A DNA stretch of 64,000 nt. It comes from Chlamydia sp. 04-14. Lineage in GTDB: Bacteria > Chlamydiota > Chlamydiia > Chlamydiales > Chlamydiaceae. The position numbers and the translations under genes are program-made. Positions 59,774-64,000 of the stretch are shown piece by piece (position 1 is the stretch's first letter; every line of letters begins with the position of its first letter). The DNA is taken from the NCBI RefSeq assembly GCF_036632095.1, contig NZ_JAPYKW010000001.1, positions 434,001 to 498,000 of the forward strand, given 5' to 3'. The notes beneath the pieces are model-generated. The model made no database searches. It saw only the letters and a program-made list of their open reading frames with translations, and was not told the origin of the DNA.

Positions 59774-61012
59774 AGCTACACATCTATTTAACCCTGGTCC
59801 TGAAAAGTTCTGTCCTACAATTTTTAGATTATGAGGAATAGAAGGAAGTATCTGCTTTTTCATTTCTAGGAATCCTACGCAATGCTGGGGAAGACCCTCT
59901 TCTGGGGAGAATAATGAGAATACATCAGGTTTTGTAGCAATTCCTAGATATTCAGAAATTGCTGCTAAAGAAAAGGCATAAGCTTCTTCGTCATGCCAGC
60001 GATCTTCTAATAATAATGAGATGACTGTTTTCCCAGGCATCTGTTGGGGGAAGACTTCGGTATTATAGACAATACCGAGTAAGGGAGGTTCATCTGCCAA
60101 GAGCATCCCATAACCTTTCGGAATAGAAGGAGGATTCTTATCCCATCCTAAGGTTACACAAGAAAGATCCCAATGAAGTATTTTATTAGAGAGGTTCTGG
60201 ATACCAGGAATATCAATAAGAGAGGGAAGAGTAGTTGTAGGCCCTGTATAGATTGCTAAATCTGCTGAGAATGTTTCTTTTGCAGTTGACACTACAACTT
60301 CCTTGGGGAAACAATCTATCTTTGTGACAGGTGAAGAGAATTTCCATTTCGCTGGGATTTTCTTCACTAAAGTATCAATAAGAATACCTAAATTCGGACG
60401 TAGAGAGGCAAGATAAGGAGTATCTTTATTTTGTTTCTTCGAAAATTCTTTCAGATAACTGCGTAATATAGATCCCGTTTTTGCTTCGCGTTGAGAAAGA
60501 GTCGGAAAAGCCATATGCGCAGAAAGTACATCGCTATGTCCTGCACGAATTGCTGTAACAACGGGATTTAACACATTATGAATAAGACTTGTTGTACTGT
60601 GACGACGTAAAAAATCATAAACAGAACTATCTTTTGTATATCGGGAGGCGAAGAGATCTTTGACCATGGCAAAGGGTAAGCCCTCCTTTATCAATGTCCA
60701 AGGAGAGACTTTGCGAGTTTTCCCTTTATAGCGGATAAAACGTTTTTTTGCTGTTTTATCACTAGCTATGAGGAAATCTTGTAATTCTAGATCATGGATT
60801 AATCCGAGAGTATATTCTCCTTCTCCCCGCACTAAAAAACCTTTGGGACCGAGATCTAACGGAAAATCTTTTTGATGATCTGTATAGATAAGTCCTCCAG
60901 GACAATCTGCCTTATCTATAATCATAAGTTCGCTATTAGGGAATTTTCTATGTAGCCACCACGCTGTGGCTAATCCTGAAATTCCCGCTCCTATAACAAT
61001 GACTTTTCTCAT
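59744..61012 (-). CDS. hemG: Protoporphyrinogen oxidase (HemG/HemY flavoprotein type)
   Basis: The enzyme oxidises protoporphyrinogen IX to protoporphyrin IX, the penultimate heme step. The 422 residues open with the FAD fold GAGISGLATAWWL (8-20) and end with the FAD-closing region IVGQNFSGPGLNRCVASAYR. They resemble the oxygen-dependent HemY family rather than the small flavodoxin-like E. coli HemG, despite the symbol used in chlamydiae. It overlaps hemN by four bases, so it is translated after hemE and hemN from one message. Confidence 0.9.
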   Translation of the reverse strand: MRKVIVIGAGISGLATAWWLHRKFPNSELMIIDKADCPGGLIYTDHQKDFPLDLGPKGFLVRGEGEYTLGLIHDLELQDFLIASDKTAKKRFIRYKGKTRKVSPWTLIKEGLPFAMVKDLFASRYTKDSSVYDFLRRHSTTSLIHNVLNPVVTAIRAGHSDVLSAHMAFPTLSQREAKTGSILRSYLKEFSKKQNKDTPYLASLRPNLGILIDTLVKKIPAKWKFSSPVTKIDCFPKEVVVSTAKETFSADLAIYTGPTTTLPSLIDIPGIQNLSNKILHWDLSCVTLGWDKNPPSIPKGYGMLLADEPPLLGIVYNTEVFPQQMPGKTVISLLLEDRWHDEEAYAFSLAAISEYLGIATKPDVFSLFSPEEGLPQHCVGFLEMKKQILPSIPHNLKIVGQNFSGPGLNRCVASAYRAVAAI

Positions 61013-62385
61013 ATAGATCTTGAAAACCTAGGGCTTGAAGAAACAGTTTTTAAGAAATACGCATCAAAAGCTGTAGCAATTACACGTACAAACAGCTCTC
61101 CTAGTGGAGTTACAGTAAGAAAAGAAGAGCTATTTTGGATTAATCCTGTCGTTGCCATGCCATCTATCCGTTCTTGACTTTCGGAAAAATACTCATCAAA
61201 ATGATAGCCAAAAAGATCAGAAAATTCTTCTTTAGATACAGAAAATGTACACATGAGCTTATGAATTACCCATTTTCTTATTCTATCATCTTCTGAGAGA
61301 ATCTTACTTTTAATTGTCGCTAAAGATCCTGAAAGAATTGCTTCGTGATACGATTCTAGGGTTTTTGCATTTTGTAAATATATACCCCGAATAAAACTAG
61401 TTGATGTCATTCCTAACCCTATAAGATCTTCTTCTGGAGGTAAGGAATACCCTTGGAAATTGCGAATTAGTGTTTTATTTTTAAAAGCTATGCTTAAAGG
61501 ATCTTCGGGTAGAGAGAAATGATCTAAACCAATTGCCTGATAGCCCGACTTCGTTAATGTATGTCGTGCGTAAGAATATATAGCGAACTTTTCCTCCATC
61601 GAAGGCATATCACTTTCTTTCATAGCTTTCTGATGAGGCTTTATCCAAGGAACAGAAGCAAACGAAAACAAGGCTAAGCGATCGGGACGCATCTTTAAGA
61701 TATCAGCAATTGTTTGTGAGAATGTTACTTTTGTTTGTTTAGGGAGTCCATAAATCAAATCTATATTTATACTCTCGAAACCTAGCTCCCGGAATTTTTC
61801 ATAAGCATAAAGAGATTCTTCATAACTTTGACGACGTCGTACAGCTTCTTGAACTGCAGCTTGTGTATCTTGAATTCCTAAGCTCACACGATTAAATCCT
61901 AGCGACTGGATAAATTCAGCTTTTTCACTATCATTCCTTAAAGAACGCGGATCAAATTCGATGGCAATTTCTTCAACTTCGGAAAGATCAAATAAACGAT
62001 GGATGTGAAAAAATAACTTCTCGAACAGTGTTCTAGATAATCGGCTCGGAGTTCCTCCTCCGAAATGAATCCGTGAAGTTTTCCGTTTCCCTCCTAAAAG
62101 AGTATTAACAAGTTCCATTTCTTTAATAAGAGTAGAGATATAGTCTTCTACAATGTCTTCGCGACGATTGATTACTACAGAGCAGCCGCAATATAGACAC
62201 ATAGACTGGCAGAAAGGAATATGAAAATATAGTGATAAGGGATGGTCATCTTCTTGGAGACGTTCAAAAGCAAGATATGCAGGATTGGCATCGGATGATT
62301 TCCATTCCAAAGCTGTTGGATAGCTTGTGTATCTCGGTGCAGGTTGATGGAGACCTTCTAAGAAGTTGAAATTGACGTTAAACAT
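61009..62385 (-). CDS. hemN: Oxygen-independent coproporphyrinogen III oxidase (radical SAM)
   Basis: HemN decarboxylates coproporphyrinogen III to protoporphyrinogen IX with two S-adenosylmethionine radicals. The radical-SAM cluster motif is C59-x3-C63-x2-C66 with C68 (FCQSMCLYCGC). The N-terminal PRYTSYPTA segment is characteristic of true HemN rather than HemW. HFGGGTPSRLS and GIQDTQAAVQEAVRR follow. The 458 residues match E. coli HemN. The start overlaps the end of hemE by 28 bases. Confidence 0.94.
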   Translation of the reverse strand: MFNVNFNFLEGLHQPAPRYTSYPTALEWKSSDANPAYLAFERLQEDDHPLSLYFHIPFCQSMCLYCGCSVVINRREDIVEDYISTLIKEMELVNTLLGGKRKTSRIHFGGGTPSRLSRTLFEKLFFHIHRLFDLSEVEEIAIEFDPRSLRNDSEKAEFIQSLGFNRVSLGIQDTQAAVQEAVRRRQSYEESLYAYEKFRELGFESINIDLIYGLPKQTKVTFSQTIADILKMRPDRLALFSFASVPWIKPHQKAMKESDMPSMEEKFAIYSYARHTLTKSGYQAIGLDHFSLPEDPLSIAFKNKTLIRNFQGYSLPPEEDLIGLGMTSTSFIRGIYLQNAKTLESYHEAILSGSLATIKSKILSEDDRIRKWVIHKLMCTFSVSKEEFSDLFGYHFDEYFSESQERIDGMATTGLIQNSSSFLTVTPLGELFVRVIATAFDAYFLKTVSSSPRFSRSI

Positions 62386-63359
62386 AATACCGCAGCTTGG
62401 ACGTTTTCTAAGGGAGTTTCAGGAAGAATGCCATGACCTGAATTGAAAATATAGTTAGGTTGATATTTCAAAGTGGTAAGGTATTTTTCAAGATGAGCAA
62501 GAAGTTCATCCTGAGGAAGTAGAAATAGTGCGGGATCGATATTTCCTTGTAAAGATCCTGGATGTGCGACTGTTTTATAGATCTTATTAAGATTTACATG
62601 GTAGTCGGGGTGTAGTGTATCTGCACCTGTGGAATAGAGATCTAAAAAGTTTTCATCGAAACAACGGCAAAATAAACTTATAGGGGAGGAGACTTGTCGC
62701 TTTAATTGAGAGATGAGTTGTGTGTTTGGTGCCGTCACATATTGGGAAAATAATTGTGAGGGTAAACGTAAACTCGAAGATTCAAATAGCTGAATGGCTG
62801 AAGCCCCAGAACGAATTTGTTCTTTAAGATAAACGACTGTTCCTTCTGTTAATTTCTTGAGCAAGGCATCGAATCTTTCAGGATATTGATAAAGAAAGGC
62901 CATCGTTTTTGGGAAGTCTTTAGAAGCTCCTCCATCTAAAAGATAGCTTGCCATGGTGAAAGGAGAGGCAGCAAAAGCGATTAAAGGGACTTTTAAACGT
63001 TTCACAAGATTTCTAATTGCGTCGAGAAGATAGGAAAATGTCTCTTGAGGATCTTTTGTGAAAATCAATTCTTGATGAGGAGAAAAAGAGATTTGTGGGC
63101 CAGGAGCGAAGTCATAAGAGATATTGAAACCATCTAATAGTGAAAGAATATCAGCAAAGAGAATCGCTGCATCTACTTTTAGTAAACTCGGTCCTAAAAG
63201 AGTTGCTTCGGTAATTGCTTCTGTATTGTGAAAAAAAGCTTTCAATGTTTGGGAGCCTTTCAGCTCTTTATATTGAGGCATGTATCTTCCTACCTGTCGT
63301 AAAAACCATACAGGTGGCCGTGTAGTTTTCGGCTTTATAACGTCGTAAAATCCCGACAT
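62358..63359 (-). CDS. hemE: Uroporphyrinogen decarboxylase
   Basis: HemE removes four carboxyl groups from uroporphyrinogen III. The 333 residues show PPVWFLRQVGRYMPQY near the start (substrate Arg pair), LFADILSLLDGFN with the catalytic Asp, and FNSGHGILPETPLENV at the end. A strong AAGGAGG site precedes ATG 63359. It lies nine bases after the mfd stop and overlaps hemN by 28 bases, so mfd-hemE-hemN-hemG look like one operon. Confidence 0.95.
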   Translation of the reverse strand: MSGFYDVIKPKTTRPPVWFLRQVGRYMPQYKELKGSQTLKAFFHNTEAITEATLLGPSLLKVDAAILFADILSLLDGFNISYDFAPGPQISFSPHQELIFTKDPQETFSYLLDAIRNLVKRLKVPLIAFAASPFTMASYLLDGGASKDFPKTMAFLYQYPERFDALLKKLTEGTVVYLKEQIRSGASAIQLFESSSLRLPSQLFSQYVTAPNTQLISQLKRQVSSPISLFCRCFDENFLDLYSTGADTLHPDYHVNLNKIYKTVAHPGSLQGNIDPALFLLPQDELLAHLEKYLTTLKYQPNYIFNSGHGILPETPLENVQAAVLCLTSISTS

Positions 63360-63368
63360 AACGCCTCC

Positions 63369-64000
63369 TTAACGAGGGGTTTTTAGAGGAAAAGCTTTTT
63401 CTATAGATTCTAAAACTTCAGATACTAGCAGTTCCGGAGTTGGAGATAAAGAATATGGTAACGTTTTCTTTATTTGTTCTGTCTTCCCATGACATTGTTG
63501 AATATATAATGCGTTCCCTGTTCCTTTAACGCTAGATATGTTGTGCTGTAGAGCAAATAAACGTACTTGAGCCAAGGCGAATAACCATAGTACTTCTTCA
63601 GGAATAGGACCAAAGCGATCTCGCATCTCTTCTTTGATTAATTCGAGCTGTTCAGCATCTTCAGCACTACCTATTTTCTGATAGAATTCTATACGCATAG
63701 ACGCTAGATCAATATAGGTATCAGGAATACGTGATTTGTAAGGGAACTCTATCTTTACGTCATCATTAAATAACAAAGGAGAAGTATTGTTTTTCAATGC
63801 AGCAACGGTCTTTTTCAATAGCTTGCAGTAGAGATTGAACCCGATTGCACTTATATGACCCGATTGATCGGTTCCTAAGATATTTCCTGCGCCACGAATT
63901 TCTAGATCATGGAGGGCTATTTTCATCCCCCCACCATATTCCTGTTTATTCAAAGCTTCTAAACGTTTTGCAGCGGGACCTGATAATCTATCTAAATGAG
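63369..64000 (-). CDS. mfd: Transcription-repair coupling factor Mfd, C-terminal part
   Basis: Mfd removes stalled RNA polymerase and recruits UvrA. Only the last ~210 residues are inside the window; the frame is open to the edge. Seen are the end of the second helicase lobe (LSGPAAKRLEAL, then KIALHDLEIRGAGNILGTDQ, with ARGNxLG-type motif) and domain D7 (RIPDTYIDLASMRIEFYQKI, RFGPIPEEVLWLFALAQVRL). The TTG that could start a shorter frame at 63953 is internal. hemE follows after nine bases. Confidence 0.93.
   Translation of the reverse strand, partial: HLDRLSGPAAKRLEALNKQEYGGGMKIALHDLEIRGAGNILGTDQSGHISAIGFNLYCKLLKKTVAALKNNTSPLLFNDDVKIEFPYKSRIPDTYIDLASMRIEFYQKIGSAEDAEQLELIKEEMRDRFGPIPEEVLWLFALAQVRLFALQHNISSVKGTGNALYIQQCHGKTEQIKKTLPYSLSPTPELLVSEVLESIEKAFPLKTPR

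Overview
The window is a stretch of a chlamydial chromosome, from one of the species formerly called Chlamydophila (psittaci, abortus, felis, caviae, pecorum or pneumoniae group). Evidence for this is the chlamydial 16S/23S sequence and genes found only in chlamydiae (PorB, the Hc1 histone-like protein, DUF582-type effectors, the SET-domain protein NUE). The gene order, as I remember it, also matches C. trachomatis CT702 to CT748 one for one. There is one rRNA operon in the window. The species cannot be fixed by eye.

Layout. 1-6792: a partial unknown gene, then der, pcnB, clpX, clpP2, tig and tRNA-Gly, all on the minus strand. 6983-16930: a SWIM/SNF2 helicase, mreB, pckA and a tandem pair of DUF582-type type III effectors, on the plus strand. 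16927-26457: porB, then a minus-strand operon with a minimal flagellar remnant (FliF-FliH-FliI-FliJ type) followed by a sugar-nucleotide pyrophosphorylase and gpsA. After that come gpmA and a NifS-like/NifU-like pair. 26615-33681: an RluB-type pseudouridine synthase, an unknown membrane protein, birA, rodA, a P1B-type metal ATPase with a VIT1/CCC1-like membrane protein, and serS. 33725-36653: riboflavin genes ribD, ribBA and ribH. 36671-44765: a divergent pair of unknown exported proteins, an alanine/glycine symporter, a PEBP protein, and the operon ftsK - YycJ-like hydrolase - nue. 44856-50780: tRNA-His and the rRNA operon (16S-23S-5S) with a strong terminator. 51187-56855: a chlamydia-specific membrane protein (DUF687-like), nqrF, yajC, an RlmD-type methyltransferase and hctA. 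57272-64000: a large exported unknown protein, then hemG, hemN, hemE and the C-terminal part of mfd.

How the genes fit together. Cell shape and division without FtsZ are represented by mreB, rodA and ftsK. Proteostasis is one cluster (tig-clpP-clpX). Chromatin and host-chromatin control appear as hctA, the SNF2 protein and nue. Host manipulation appears as the DUF582 pair and probably the DUF687-like protein. Late heme synthesis (hemE-hemN-hemG) and most of riboflavin synthesis are clustered.

The least ordinary signals are four. The NifS-like/NifU-like pair seems to have lost most canonical active-site residues in both proteins. The FliF remnant ends in a segment that reads like the FliG middle domain. 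The P1B-type ATPase is paired with a VIT1/CCC1-like protein. An unknown DUF687-like gene follows the rRNA operon behind a palindrome-rich spacer. I saw no insertion sequence, prophage, CRISPR array or integrated element. All family assignments are by motif reading, with no database search.
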